Below, piece after piece: positions 9,928-18,588 of a stretch of 64,000 bases of DNA. How positions within the stretch are numbered: the stretch's first letter is position 1; each line of letters starts with the position of its first letter. Under the pieces are notes generated by a model. That model was not told where the DNA came from, ran no database searches, and saw nothing but the letters and a program-made list of their open reading frames with translations. The stretch is from Fischerella sp. PCC 9605 (GTDB lineage Bacteria; Cyanobacteriota; Cyanobacteriia; Cyanobacteriales; Nostocaceae), in NCBI RefSeq assembly GCF_000517105.1, contig NZ_KI912154.1, forward strand, positions 222,441-286,440. Direction: 5' to 3'. The position numbers and the translations under genes are program-made.

Positions 9928-10314
9928 TTATTTGTCGCGTTGCAGGCGCTTTAACTCGTCTTGCAGTTCTAGAACTTGCTGGCGCAACTGATCTACATCT
10001 TCATCGGTTTGAGCAACTTTCGCTGTTGGCTGCTCATCATCTTCGATGATTTCAATGCGACGCGGTTCAGAGGGAGGGGTTGTTTCAACCGTTGGATCGG
10101 ATGTTGATTGCTGTTGAGCTTGCTTCATCATATCTTCAACAAAACGGCGGGCTTCCTCTGTTGTCATTTCACCCCGTGCCACCATTTCGTCTGCCAGCTT
10201 TTGGACTTGCGATCGCACTTCGGATAATGTTCCGCCCGCTCTCTCGCTCGCGTAAGAAGCTAATCCAACACCGAGGTAAAAAGCTTTTTTAACAATATCT
10301 CCAAAACCAGGCAT
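9928..10314 (-). CDS. Phasin-like helical protein
   Basis: A 128-aa protein with an N-terminal helical domain (MPGFGDIVKKAFYLGVGLASYASERAG … VQKLADEMVARGEMTTEEARRFVEDMM) resembling phasin/PHA-granule-associated proteins, where TTEEA-x-x-FVEDM is typical. A Pro/Thr/Glu linker follows (~70-100), then a C-terminal coiled coil (DVDQLRQQVLELQDELKRLQ). It probably binds a hydrophobic surface or a partner. No PHA synthase gene is nearby, so the granule role is only a family inference. SRP RNA lies just upstream in the same direction. Confidence 0.7.
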   Translation of the reverse strand: MPGFGDIVKKAFYLGVGLASYASERAGGTLSEVRSQVQKLADEMVARGEMTTEEARRFVEDMMKQAQQQSTSDPTVETTPPSEPRRIEIIEDDEQPTAKVAQTDEDVDQLRQQVLELQDELKRLQRDK

Positions 10315-10339
10315 TACTGCTTTTACGCTCCTAAAAATA

Positions 10340-10438
10340 GGGCGACCCGGAGACTACGCCTACTGTAAGCATCCCGTGTTGCTGCTACCTTCCGGTCCTG
10401 ACAAGATTTGGGCGTTACAGTCGCATAGATCCAGGTCT
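10340..10438 (-). ncRNA. ffs: Signal recognition particle RNA (4.5S, small type)
   Basis: The minus strand carries the invariant SRP core: aggaccggaaggtagcagc, with the opposite internal-loop strand. The arms pair over most of the length: gacctgga and ctatgc with gcgtag and tcc-gggtc, then actgtaa with ttacagt. This makes a single ~95-nt hairpin. The RNA scaffolds Ffh for co-translational membrane targeting. The ends are approximate. Confidence 0.92.
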
Positions 10439-10473
10439 AGAAATAGCATAGCATTAAATTTCTATAGTGTGTG

Positions 10474-10740
10474 TTATTCGACTACAATTCGCCATTCATA
10501 TAATTTGTAGTTGACACAGTCGTTTTTGACCAGTGGGTCATTGGCTGCGATCGCCTGTGCTTCTTCCATTGATGCGGCTTCAAATACCATCATGCCGCCT
10601 TCCATCTGTGCCCAGTAGCCAGTTCTAGCTTTGTGTCCTTTGGCAATCAAATCTCGTACGTAAGCTTTATGGGCACTTACGTGTAGGTCAAAGGTAGATT
10701 TATCAACTTTGCCTTCTTCAATCTTCACAAAAGTGGGCAT
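10474..10740 (-). CDS. YciI family protein
   Basis: An 88-aa protein starting MPTFVKIEEG. It has the YciI ferredoxin-like fold pattern: conserved His (FDLHVSAHKAYVRDL), a beta hairpin around GYWAQMEGGMMVFEA, and AQAIAANDPLVKNDCVNYKLYEW at the end. Members are small cytoplasmic proteins, mostly of unknown enzymology. A longer reading frame (to 10791) is open, but the family start is here. It is divergent from the 2H phosphoesterase gene. Confidence 0.85.
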   Translation of the reverse strand: MPTFVKIEEGKVDKSTFDLHVSAHKAYVRDLIAKGHKARTGYWAQMEGGMMVFEAASMEEAQAIAANDPLVKNDCVNYKLYEWRIVVE

Positions 10741-10809
10741 TTGCTTGCATCCAATCAAAAACTTATGTTGTAATATTTTCGGAGCGATCATCTGCTTTAT
10801 AAACTACCC

Positions 10810-11367
10810 TTGCAAAAATCACAAAATCTTTTTTTCATTGCCCTACTGCCACCACAAGAAATTCAGGACTACGCCAACCAAATTAAGCAGTATTTTGCTG
10901 ACCAGTACGCCAGTCGGCACGCTCAAAAATCTCCACCTCATATTACCCTACAACCACCCTTTGAGTGGCTAGACGAAAATGTACCAGCATTAGAAGCGTG
11001 TTTGCAAGAATTTGCTAGTAGGCAAAAGGCAGTGCCAATTACCCTCAGCGGTTATGGTGCTTTTGTTCCCCGCGTCATATACATTAATGTGGTCAGAAAT
11101 CCAGAACTGTTAGCTTTGCAAGCTGCTTTAATGACACACTTGCAACGCGAACTCGCAATAGTAGACAAAGTCTCTCAAACTCGCCCCTTTGCTCCCCACA
11201 TGACGGTGGCGTTTAAAGACTTAACACGGCAGAACTTTAAAGCTGCTTGGCCAGAATTTCAACAGCGCGAACTGTATTTTGAGTTTACAGCGGACAAATT
11301 AACGTTACTACGACACGACGGCAGGCGATGGAATATCAAAGCTGAATTTTCCTTCCTGTCTTCCTAA
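10810..11367 (+). CDS. 2H phosphoesterase / RNA 2',3'-cyclic phosphodiesterase (LigT-like)
   Basis: A 185-aa protein with the two HxT/S motifs of the 2H superfamily, PPHITL (~45) and APHMTV (~136), each supplying a catalytic His. Family members hydrolyse 2',3'-cyclic phosphates or ligate 2'-5' RNA ends in vitro, and the biological substrate is unclear. Start is TTG 10810 (MQKSQNLFFIALLPP), since no ATG precedes the conserved FFIALLPP strand. A Lin0512-family gene follows closely. Confidence 0.85.
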   Translation: MQKSQNLFFIALLPPQEIQDYANQIKQYFADQYASRHAQKSPPHITLQPPFEWLDENVPALEACLQEFASRQKAVPITLSGYGAFVPRVIYINVVRNPELLALQAALMTHLQRELAIVDKVSQTRPFAPHMTVAFKDLTRQNFKAAWPEFQQRELYFEFTADKLTLLRHDGRRWNIKAEFSFLSS

Positions 11368-11386
11368 AATGCGATGAGAGGTGACT

Positions 11387-11752
11387 GTGGCACGTAAACG
11401 CTTAATTATCGAAATGGGCATGGGTATCGACCAGCACGGACAAGATCCGACAGTAGCAGCAGCGAGGGCAGTCAGAAATGCTATTGCTAACAACGCCTTG
11501 CCTGGTGTGTGGGAAGTTGCTGATTTGAGTGACCCCAATGACATGATTGTGGAAGTACAGGTTGCAGTACCGTACCCACAGCAAGTGCGGGAAGAGGAAG
11601 TACTAGCTGTACTGCCCTTTGGTCATAAATCTCTAACTGTTGAGTCTGGGGGAATGGTTGTACAAGGTAGAGCAATTCCCGAACTCAACGACAAAAATGA
11701 CGAAATGTTGATAGCTGTCGCTGCCGTTACAGTTCTAGTTGACAATGAGTGA
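11387..11752 (+). CDS. Lin0512 family protein
   Basis: A 121-aa protein matching the Lin0512 family: KRLIIEMGMGIDQHGQDPT, AAARAVRNAIANNALPG, then VQVAVPYPQQVREEEVLAVLPFG and the C-terminal AVAAVTVLVD. The family is conserved in several phyla and of unknown function, and probably assembles into oligomers. GTG 11387 is preferred because gagagg lies just upstream. GTG 11381 is an alternative. It is 19 bases from the 2H phosphoesterase stop, so the two are probably cotranscribed. Confidence 0.85.
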   Translation: MARKRLIIEMGMGIDQHGQDPTVAAARAVRNAIANNALPGVWEVADLSDPNDMIVEVQVAVPYPQQVREEEVLAVLPFGHKSLTVESGGMVVQGRAIPELNDKNDEMLIAVAAVTVLVDNE

Positions 11753-11775
11753 CTGGAGCAGCAAATGGAATATTT

Positions 11776-12528
11776 ATGAATACGGATAACATCACAGCAC
11801 AGCTACAAAATTGGGATAATTTTTGTCGATATCATGCTAACAGCGACTGGAACGGGACTTGGACAAGATATTCTGCCCAACGAAAGATAATCGAGAGTTT
11901 TAATTGTATTAGAAGTTTCCAAATTAGCACAGATGGTAGTGAGATTTATCACCAAAATCACTATACATACGCTGATGGCAGAAAGGAGACAAAAACCTTT
12001 GGGCCTTATCAAAAACCTGTTACCAGATGCTTGTTTTTAGATAACAGTTTTTCTTGGGGTTCTACAAAGATAGAATCTGATTCAAATTTTGGTTTTGAGA
12101 CAGGTTTTAGATACGAAGATCGGCGTACCAGTGTTGTCATTATGTATGATAAGGCTGGCAGTTTAGAAATGATTTTAGTTATTGTCGAAAGTTTAAATAC
12201 CTTTCCAGAAAAACCAAATTCTCCATTTGTAAAAGAGTTCAGTAGAAATGGTCGAGGAACAGCTAAAACCATCACATCTGATTGGCTCGTGTCGTCTCCA
12301 ATCGATGTTTCGTGGAATCGGTTAGAAAATTTAGGTGATGATTATCAGACTTTATATTTCTCCGATGGTATTTCCATTACTTCTCCGCAACAAATAGCAA
12401 GTAGACAAGATTTTCTAGCGGCGGTGGATTGGCAGATAAATCCTAATTTATTGCAACGCGGTATTCGCAATTATGACAGTTCTGGTTTTATCGGCTTCAC
12501 CCTACAAACATTTATTTTTGATACCTAA
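11776..12528 (+). CDS. DUF3598 family protein
   Basis: A 250-aa cyanobacterial protein: WDNFCRYHANSDWNGTWTRYS at the N-terminus, IRSFQ…HQNHYTYADG and a C-terminal FIGFTLQTFIFD. The domain resembles a calycin-like beta barrel (lipocalin-type pattern NWDNF…W.G.WTRYS, also seen in DUF3598 and chromophore-lyase-like folds). ATG 11776 is chosen, and a GTG at 11749 overlaps the previous stop. It is close to Lin0512 and probably in the same transcript. Function unknown. Confidence 0.78.
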   Translation: MNTDNITAQLQNWDNFCRYHANSDWNGTWTRYSAQRKIIESFNCIRSFQISTDGSEIYHQNHYTYADGRKETKTFGPYQKPVTRCLFLDNSFSWGSTKIESDSNFGFETGFRYEDRRTSVVIMYDKAGSLEMILVIVESLNTFPEKPNSPFVKEFSRNGRGTAKTITSDWLVSSPIDVSWNRLENLGDDYQTLYFSDGISITSPQQIASRQDFLAAVDWQINPNLLQRGIRNYDSSGFIGFTLQTFIFDT

Positions 12529-12602
12529 AAACTTGCTGGTGATGATTTAGCAAATTGATAACAAGTTAAAATTTTGACTAAATCATCTAGGAGACTAATG
12601 CC

Positions 12603-12989
12603 ATGTCAAAGCAAGCAATTGAAACTGTGATTGCTGCCTACTTTGCTAATATTGCAGCGATGAATCCTGAAGGTTGGCTCGAAAATTTTGCCGAGGATGC
12701 TGTTAGTCACGATCCAGTTGGAGAACCACCGACAAAAGTCCATGAGAATTTTCGTGCATTTATCAGCCAGTTAAAAGCAGTTTTTGAGAAATTAGAACCA
12801 ACAACAGACCATATATTTGTTGCAGGCAATGAAGCAGCAGTAAAGTGGACTATGCGGGGAATCAGCAAAAGTGATAAGTCGGTGACATTTGAGGGAATAA
12901 CAGTTTTTGAGATTAACGATTCTGGCAAAATTCAAACGACTCGCGCTTACTGGAATCCTGCTGCGATGGTGGCACAACTGCGTTCTTAG
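12603..12989 (+). CDS. SnoaL-like / NTF2-fold protein
   Basis: A 128-aa NTF2-like cone fold: helical start (AIETVIAAYFANIAAMN), a conserved W…LFAEDAV-like stretch (WLENFAEDAVSHDPVGEPP), and strands ending VFEINDSGKIQTTRAYWNPAAM. Members are isomerases, cyclases or ligand-binding proteins of varied substrate. ctaggagact precedes the ATG by a few bases and is a good ribosome binding site. The substrate is not predictable. Confidence 0.82.
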   Translation: MSKQAIETVIAAYFANIAAMNPEGWLENFAEDAVSHDPVGEPPTKVHENFRAFISQLKAVFEKLEPTTDHIFVAGNEAAVKWTMRGISKSDKSVTFEGITVFEINDSGKIQTTRAYWNPAAMVAQLRS

Positions 12990-13099
12990 AGGGAGGCGAT
13001 CGCTCAGATTTGCTGCTATGCGCTAAACTAGAGGCATCGGGGTGGAGATCTCTGAGAGTAAGTCCCACAGATTAATTAACCTTCACCACGATCGTAACA

Positions 13100-13438
13100 A
13101 TGTCTCGCGAAAATAACGAAGCAGCACAAATTCAGGAAATTAACAAACTCAAACCAGTACACTTTGCCGATTTGATTAGAACTGCACAGTTAGTTTTTGA
13201 TCCTGCGAGAGGAGTGTCTGGAATTCATAGGGAAGTTGATTGGCAAGAATTCGGTATTCCTGATGATGTGGCAGAAAATCTCAAAGCCCTTGGTCAGGAG
13301 TATCGATATGCATCTCCCCATATCTCTGTGGAAATCATTTGGAGTAAATTAACTCCAGAAGCTCGTATTTGGTTCCTTGAAAATAAAGAAAATTTATGGC
13401 AATTTGAGGAATTTTTCCCTGCTCTTGATGAAGACTAA
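13100..13438 (+). CDS. Hypothetical protein
   Basis: A 112-aa soluble protein with no signal peptide. Recognisable features are only a helical N-terminus (AAQIQEINKLKPVHFADLIRTA), RGVSGIHREVDWQEFGIPDDVAENL, and WFLENKENLWQFEEFFPALDED at the end. No known family recognised. It sits alone between a SnoaL-like gene and tRNA-His. Confidence 0.6.
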   Translation: MSRENNEAAQIQEINKLKPVHFADLIRTAQLVFDPARGVSGIHREVDWQEFGIPDDVAENLKALGQEYRYASPHISVEIIWSKLTPEARIWFLENKENLWQFEEFFPALDED

Positions 13439-13534
13439 AAAATTGGATGTGAGAAATTAGTCACAAGAGCTACTAAATTCAATTAGTTTTACCGTTATTG
13501 AGAAACGGTAAGATTGTGCTTCATCCCTAGAAAA

Positions 13535-13609
13535 GGGCGAACGATGGGATTCGAACCCACGGATGGAGGAACCACAATCCTCTGCCTTAACCACTTGGCT
13601 ACGCTCGCC
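13535..13609 (-). tRNA. trnH: tRNA-His (GTG)
   Basis: The minus strand folds as a cloverleaf: acceptor GGCGAGC…, D-loop AGCCAAGTGGTTAAGGC, anticodon stem GAGGA/TCCTC with loop TTGTGGT (anticodon GTG), and T-arm GTGGGTTCGAATCCCAT. The anticodon reads His codons. CCA is not encoded. Confidence 0.93.
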
Positions 13610-13706
13610 ATTGTGTTTCTGATTATAGCACTTTATTGGCGAATTGATCTAGAGTTTTTTTTCAAGGAACGGACTAAGATAATCTGGAGTCTAAAGACCA
13701 GAGCAA

Positions 13707-14132
13707 ATGACTGTTTGGAAAATGAAAGTCTCAAATATTATGGCATGTGTGGGAGTTGTAGGACTAGCCGCTTTGGGAGTGGCAATGGCACATACGAATC
13801 CCAGTCAGGTTGAATATGAAGAGTATGCAGTGCAACAGCTGACAGGATATCTCAAAACGAATGTTTGCAAAAAAACCCCAAAATTCTTAGAAAACGTCAT
13901 ACAGTTCAATTGCAAGCAAGTAGTAGTTTCAACTCAACCGCAAATGCGGGAACTAATTACAGAAAGTACCGAACGCCAAAATTTTATACTTTTTAGTATC
14001 TACCGTACAGATTTAAAACTTAGCTCTTTACTACCTGCTCTGGATTCTGTTTTGCCTTCCACACCCGGTTATAAATTTGAGACAGTGGGAGCTTTTGACC
14101 AGTTCTATACTTACAAAGCTGAACAGCGTTAA
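13707..14132 (+). CDS. DUF4359 domain protein, secreted or membrane-anchored
   Basis: A 141-aa protein with a hydrophobic N-terminus (IMACVGVVGLAALGVAMAH, residues ~12-30) that is a signal peptide or anchor. NPSQVEYEEYAVQQLTGYLKTNVC follows, then FNCKQVVVSTQPQMRELI and RQNFILFSIYRTDL. This matches the cyanobacterial DUF4359 pattern (two conserved Cys, FSIY motif). Function unknown, probably periplasmic or thylakoid-lumen side. Confidence 0.75.
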   Translation: MTVWKMKVSNIMACVGVVGLAALGVAMAHTNPSQVEYEEYAVQQLTGYLKTNVCKKTPKFLENVIQFNCKQVVVSTQPQMRELITESTERQNFILFSIYRTDLKLSSLLPALDSVLPSTPGYKFETVGAFDQFYTYKAEQR

Positions 14133-14663
14133 GGGAAACATCGGGCGATCGCGTTCTTGGTCGAGTCATCAAGCATTTGAATTAGTGGTTCTCAAGAATA
14201 GCAATACTGAGCGTGCTTTAGGTGAACATCTTATCAACTATGACATAAGTGTATAGATTCTTATTTTAAAAGAATATCTGCAAAAATAAAATAAAGCTTT
14301 AGTTAGAAATAATTAAACAGCAATTCTTTCTTTGGGAGAAGGTGAAGATTTGCTGTGATGTTTAGCATTTTTAGATAGGTCGTCATAAGTAAACATATTT
14401 TGTTCTGACTGTCTGTAGTTATTAGGGGAGCCAGTGTGCCCTTGGAGATTACCTCCGCTGTAGCATATGGCACGCGTTTTTTTTGCGAAATCAATATCTT
14501 TTGACAGAAGCAAGAGCCTGAAGCTTAGTAGTTAAAACCCAAAAAATAACTACTTTACAGGCAGAATTATTGTACGACAATTTTTCAGTTTGTGAGTCAT
14601 TGTGTTTCTACAAATGACTTATTAACTGAGGGAATAAAACGCTTAAAGAGAGGGAGCTAGCCG
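14133..14663. other. Non-coding spacer before Mn-catalase
   Basis: A 530-base AT-rich gap. Two overlapping minus-strand frames (60-66 codons) show no family features and I do not accept them. It should contain the catalase promoter, but no element is certain. Confidence 0.5.
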
Positions 14664-15353
14664 ATGTTCTTTCATAAAAAAGAAACAATTCATGTTGTTA
14701 ACGTTAATGAAGCCAATCCACGTTTTGCTCAACTTCTTTTAGAGCAGTTTGGTGGTGCTACAGGTGAATTAACAGCAGCTTTACAGTATTGGACTCAGTC
14801 TTTTCACTGCGAACATGCTGGTATTCGGGACATGCTCCAAGATATTGCTATTGAAGAGTTTGGTCATTTAGAAATGGTGGGTAAGCTCATTGAAGCGCAT
14901 ACCAAAAATGTTGACCAAACCGAAGCTTATAAAAGCACTTTGTTTGCTGTGCGTGGTATGGGACCACACTTGTTAGATAGTCAAGGTAATGCTTGGACTG
15001 CTAATTATGTTAATGAGGGTGGTGATATCGTGCGCGATTTAAGAGCTGACATTGGTGCTGAAGCTGGTGCACGTCAAACTTACGAAGAATTAATTAAACT
15101 AGCTCCAGATGAAGGTACTAAACAAACGCTTGTTCATCTTCTGACTAGAGAAATATCTCATACCCACATGTTCATGAAGGCACTGGATTCTTTGGGTAAG
15201 TTAACCGATCCGTTGTTTGGTAATATCCAACCAGATAGTACTGTGGATATTTACTACAACTTATCTAGTGATGGTAAGGATGAACGCGGCCCTTGGAATT
15301 CAGAACCTACTTTCCGTTACATTGCCGATCCGTTAGCCGAAAAACAGTCTTAA
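14664..15353 (+). CDS. Manganese catalase
   Basis: Di-manganese catalase that breaks down hydrogen peroxide. The four-helix ferritin-like bundle carries the expected metal ligands: Glu35 (TGELTAALQYW), Glu65 and His68 (IAIEEFGHLEMV), Glu133 (IGAEAGARQTYEEL) and His166 (REISHTHMF). At 229 aa it is the short cyanobacterial/bacterial class. gagggagct lies upstream of the ATG. No signal peptide, so cytoplasmic. The gene is standalone and followed by a long GTTGTT/AACAAC hairpin. Confidence 0.92.
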   Translation: MFFHKKETIHVVNVNEANPRFAQLLLEQFGGATGELTAALQYWTQSFHCEHAGIRDMLQDIAIEEFGHLEMVGKLIEAHTKNVDQTEAYKSTLFAVRGMGPHLLDSQGNAWTANYVNEGGDIVRDLRADIGAEAGARQTYEELIKLAPDEGTKQTLVHLLTREISHTHMFMKALDSLGKLTDPLFGNIQPDSTVDIYYNLSSDGKDERGPWNSEPTFRYIADPLAEKQS

Positions 15354-15361
15354 TTCAGAGT

Positions 15362-15421
15362 TAGTTGTTGTTTGTTGTTTGTTGATGGAACAACCAACTA
15401 TCAACAAACAACAACCAACAA
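15362..15421. repeat. GTTGTT / AACAAC long inverted repeat
   Basis: gttgttgtttgttg… pairs with …caacaaacaacaacc in inverted orientation, directly after the catalase stop. It may double as a transcription end. It is the same family as the copies at 109, 38282 and 52018. Confidence 0.7.
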
Positions 15422-15486
15422 ATAAAAGTTAATTTTAAGATTTGCTAAAATAACACGAGTAGAAGTTTTGAGTTGCACTTTTGCCA

Positions 15487-16245
15487 ATGCCATCTGCATA
15501 TCTGCTGATATCCCACGGAAGTCGAGATCCGCGCCCGGAAATTGCTATGCAGCAGTTGGCAAGACTAGTATCGGAACAAGCACAAACTAATTTGGCTGAG
15601 ATTGCCGCAATTGGTGGTGTTGCTTCTGTAGCTAGGTGTGAAACTTTAGTAGGTACAGCATATTTAGAATTGAGTCCAGAACCTTTACACGAGCAAATCA
15701 TCAAATTTGCTAGGAATATAGCTCCTTTGCAGAAGCTTCGCCTCAAAATCGTGCCATTATTTCTGCTACCAGGAGTACATGTGATGGAAGATATTCCGAC
15801 TGAGGTAGGGTTGGCAAGCCAAGTTCTTGGTCAAGATATCTTGATAGAGTTGCAACCATATTTAGGTTGTCACCCTGGTTTAGAACGCTTGTTAGCCAAG
15901 CAATTCGCGAGTGCAACAGCCACAGCGAGGATTCTTTTAGCGCATGGTAGTCGTCGTCCGGGTTCGCGACAGCCAGTGGAAGTAATGGCAAAGAATTTAG
16001 GCGCAGTGACTGCTTATTGGTCTGTACCTCCTAGTTTAGAAACGCAAGTTCAAGAGTTGATTATCGCTGGGTACAAGCAAATTGCAATTCTGCCATACTT
16101 TTTATTCGCGGGTGGAATAACTGATGCGATCGCTCAGACAACAGAAAAGCTACAATTACAGTTTCCGGAGGTGAATTTGCAACTGGCAGAGCCTTTGGGA
16201 GTAAGTGCAGAATTAGCTGAGCTGATTTGGGATTTAATAAAGTAA
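15487..16245 (+). CDS. Sirohydrochlorin chelatase (CbiX/SirB type)
   Basis: Inserts iron (siroheme) or cobalt (cobalamin) into sirohydrochlorin. Two tandem half-domains are visible. The first begins AYLLISHGSRDPRPE (His metal ligand ~11) and includes VPLFLLPGVHVMEDIP (second His). The second begins ARILLAHGSRRPGSRQP and includes ILPYFLFAGGITDAI. The 252-aa length fits the long CbiX form. ATG 15487 is preferred to TTG 15481. Its stop overlaps the start of the next gene, SUMT, which makes the substrate's precursor: a functional operon. Confidence 0.9.
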   Translation: MPSAYLLISHGSRDPRPEIAMQQLARLVSEQAQTNLAEIAAIGGVASVARCETLVGTAYLELSPEPLHEQIIKFARNIAPLQKLRLKIVPLFLLPGVHVMEDIPTEVGLASQVLGQDILIELQPYLGCHPGLERLLAKQFASATATARILLAHGSRRPGSRQPVEVMAKNLGAVTAYWSVPPSLETQVQELIIAGYKQIAILPYFLFAGGITDAIAQTTEKLQLQFPEVNLQLAEPLGVSAELAELIWDLIK

Positions 16246-17039
16246 TGAACCGCAGAGGCGCAGAGGAAGCAGAGGAAGAGGGGAAGAAAGTTTTGGGAAA
16301 GGTTTATTTGGTGGGTGCTGGGCCTGGAGATCCGGGGTTGATGACGCTCAAAGGTAAGGGGTTGTTGGAGTGTGCGGATGTCGTTATCTATGATGCTTTG
16401 GTCAGTCCGGCAATTTTAGCAATGATTAATCCCCAAGCCGAGAAAATTGATGCTGGTAAGCGGCGGGGGCGTCATTCGCTGATGCAGGAAGAAACAACGC
16501 AGTTAATGATTGAGAAAGCCCAGGATAATGCGATCGTTGTGCGCTTAAAGGGAGGCGATCCGTTTGTTTTTGGTCGCGGCGGCGAGGAGATGGAAGAATT
16601 GCTCAATGCGGGAGTACCTGTGGAAGTGGTACCCGGTATTACATCGGGAATAGCAGCACCAGCCTATGCAGGAATTCCTTTGACCCATCGGTTGTATAGT
16701 TCATCTGTTACATTTGTTACAGGGCATGAGGCAGCGGGTAAGTATCGACCGGCTGTAAATTGGAATGCGATCGCCCACGGTTCAGAGACGATTGTAATTT
16801 ACATGGGGATTCACAATCTGCCTTATATTGTCGAAGAGTTGATAAAGGCGGGGTTGAGTGGAGAAACTCCCATTGCTTTGGTGCGTTGGGGTACGCGACC
16901 AGATCAGGAAGAATTAATTGGTGAGTTGGGGACGATTGTAGAGGAAGTGGAAAAGTCTGGATTTGGTGCGCCTGCGATCGTTGTGATTGGTGCAGTGGTG
17001 AATATGCATAAGATTTTATCTGGTTGTCGTCTGTTGTAG
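16245..17039 (+). CDS. cobA: Uroporphyrinogen-III C-methyltransferase (SUMT)
   Basis: Methylates uroporphyrinogen III with S-adenosylmethionine to precorrin-2, feeding siroheme and cobalamin. Motifs: VGAGPGDPGLMTLKG, VVRLKGGDPFVFGRGGEE, and ITSGIAAPAYAGIPLTHR. The ATG at 16245 overlaps the chelatase stop (TAATG), but the first 16 residues (NRRGAEEAEEEGKK) are encoded by an interspersed Glu/Arg repeat rather than by the enzyme. A TTG at 16293 preceded by gaggggaagaaag would start exactly at MGKVYLVGAGPGD, and may be the true start. Confidence 0.92.
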   Translation: MNRRGAEEAEEEGKKVLGKVYLVGAGPGDPGLMTLKGKGLLECADVVIYDALVSPAILAMINPQAEKIDAGKRRGRHSLMQEETTQLMIEKAQDNAIVVRLKGGDPFVFGRGGEEMEELLNAGVPVEVVPGITSGIAAPAYAGIPLTHRLYSSSVTFVTGHEAAGKYRPAVNWNAIAHGSETIVIYMGIHNLPYIVEELIKAGLSGETPIALVRWGTRPDQEELIGELGTIVEEVEKSGFGAPAIVVIGAVVNMHKILSGCRLL

Positions 17040-17209
17040 TTGCGACTGTAACCTCATCTACAGGTGAGCGATCGCGCTTTCTCGTAGTTCGGAAAATAAA
17101 ATTAACAATGCCGTCCTGATTCTTGCTCGTTTAATAGGCGATATTTATTGCTGCGGATGATAATTGACTGCTAGCAATCCAATCCAGCAACTCGCTAGCA
17201 CTCACAGCA

Positions 17210-18097
17210 CTACCTGACCATTACCCAAAATTGTACAATTGCTAAAGCCAGCAGGCATGTAAATGTAGATATTTTAGTTGCAAACACTTCTGGCTTGATT
17301 TGGTTGTTAAAGTCAACTTTTTGATCAAAGTCGAGAGCAATATTCGTAGGCAAGCTATCAATTTTTCTTGTGAGTATCAATGTTTGCGATCGCCGCCATG
17401 CTAGTAATGCCAATCGAGCAATTTCTGTAACATCTGTATTGGAGACAGCAGTGTCTAAGTGTTGCCTAATTGACTGACAAAGTTGGATAAAATCTTTTAA
17501 TTGGAGTATTTCGCCCAAACTACTTAACTGAGCCGCTATCATCTCAATTTCTGGTTTTAAATCAGATTTTTCGCCATCAGGCAATAAAGATTCTAGGCGT
17601 TGCAAATATTCTTCTACTTCTGTTTGAAATAGTAATGGTATTACATCTTGCAGCCCATTTGCTGGCATCACAACGGAGTCATCCAAATGCTTTTGTAGTT
17701 CCTCAAACATTGGTAAACAAAAAGTCACTAACCATTGTTCGTCCACAACATAGCCATCTGACAGTAATTTCACTATTTGACGCAGCCAATCAACTCCAGC
17801 TAATAGTAAACTGTGTAACTCAGGGTCATTTTCTAGAGAGTTAAGGCGTGTTTTTAAAACATTCAAAGAATCTTCCAAACGGTGAGCAAAATCACTCAGT
17901 AAGCGAAATCCTCTGATGTTCGCCCCATATTTAATTAAATGAGTAGCTCTGAGGGCTAAATTGATGTTTTGGGTAGAAATTTGATGATTTGCTTTTAGTT
18001 CCAAAAATACAGAATCCAGAGTATTGAGATTATCATTTACTTCTTGCAGAAACTGTATTTGGCTTTCTAGAACCCTGTTTTGTAACATACAGGTCAT
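17210..18097 (-). CDS. HPt-domain protein, truncated CheA-like (no kinase core)
   Basis: A 295-aa protein. Residues ~10-110 resemble a histidine phosphotransfer (P1) domain, with His53 in ATHLIKYGANIRGFRLLSDFAHRLED, matching the AHSIKGGA motif of CheA. Residues ~155-250 look like a second helical HPt-like bundle (TEVEEYLQRLESLLPD … IQLCQSIRQHL). A hydrophobic tail (TFTCLLALAIVQFWVMV) ends it. The P3 dimer, ATPase, CheW-like and REC domains of a CheA are all missing, and there is no kinase in the 170 bases before the next gene. It is the last gene of a cluster with MCP, CheW and PatA-like genes. It could be a natural phosphotransfer protein or a decayed CheA. Confidence 0.72.
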   Translation of the reverse strand: MTCMLQNRVLESQIQFLQEVNDNLNTLDSVFLELKANHQISTQNINLALRATHLIKYGANIRGFRLLSDFAHRLEDSLNVLKTRLNSLENDPELHSLLLAGVDWLRQIVKLLSDGYVVDEQWLVTFCLPMFEELQKHLDDSVVMPANGLQDVIPLLFQTEVEEYLQRLESLLPDGEKSDLKPEIEMIAAQLSSLGEILQLKDFIQLCQSIRQHLDTAVSNTDVTEIARLALLAWRRSQTLILTRKIDSLPTNIALDFDQKVDFNNQIKPEVFATKISTFTCLLALAIVQFWVMVR

Positions 18098-18588
18098 GGC
18101 TAATAATAAATTAGTAAATTATAAATTAGCAATTTTCGTAGATTCTGTAGTTTAACTTTCAGAATTGATTATTTATAATTTTGATGCTTCTTAATTAGAG
18201 ATTCATAAAATTACTCTCTTTCCAGCTAAAAACAGCTATTTTTTAATTAACCATATATCACACAGAGTCTACGGAGGAAAAAGTAGGATTTAGTAATTTC
18301 ACAACAAGAAGCGATGATTTCAAAAATAAAGCTTTGAAATAAAATATACATCTATTAATAACTCATTAAATTAGGGTGTGAGCGACTTATACTGTTTATT
18401 GAAAAATGACTACAAATATTCTTGGCTTGTAGTAAGCACTTAAGTGCTTACTACTAACAATGTGTAGTTATAGTTTTGAGAATTGATATTATCTATGGTA
18501 AGTTGTAACATACAAAATCTTGTTTATTCGGTGCATTCATGTCAATTAGCGCACCGAATAAATTATTATTTACTTTATCAATAACTTG
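18098..18588. other. Spacer between MCP and HPt genes
   Basis: A 490-base AT-rich spacer. Apart from the palindrome at 18429-18454, nothing coding is seen. A gap this long inside an apparent operon suggests the HPt gene may have its own promoter, or that material was lost. Confidence 0.5.
18429..18454. repeat. Perfect 26-nt palindrome (CACTTAAGTG core)
   Basis: The left half gtagtaagcactt and right half aagtgcttactac are exact reverse complements with no loop. A related core (acttaagtgt) occurs at 25083-25110 and a decayed form near 24500. It may be an operator or a REP-like unit. Confidence 0.85.

Noticed and set aside
14303-14513. Two overlapping minus-strand frames of 60-66 codons
   Set aside because: No ribosome binding site, no family, overlapping frames in an AT-rich spacer.
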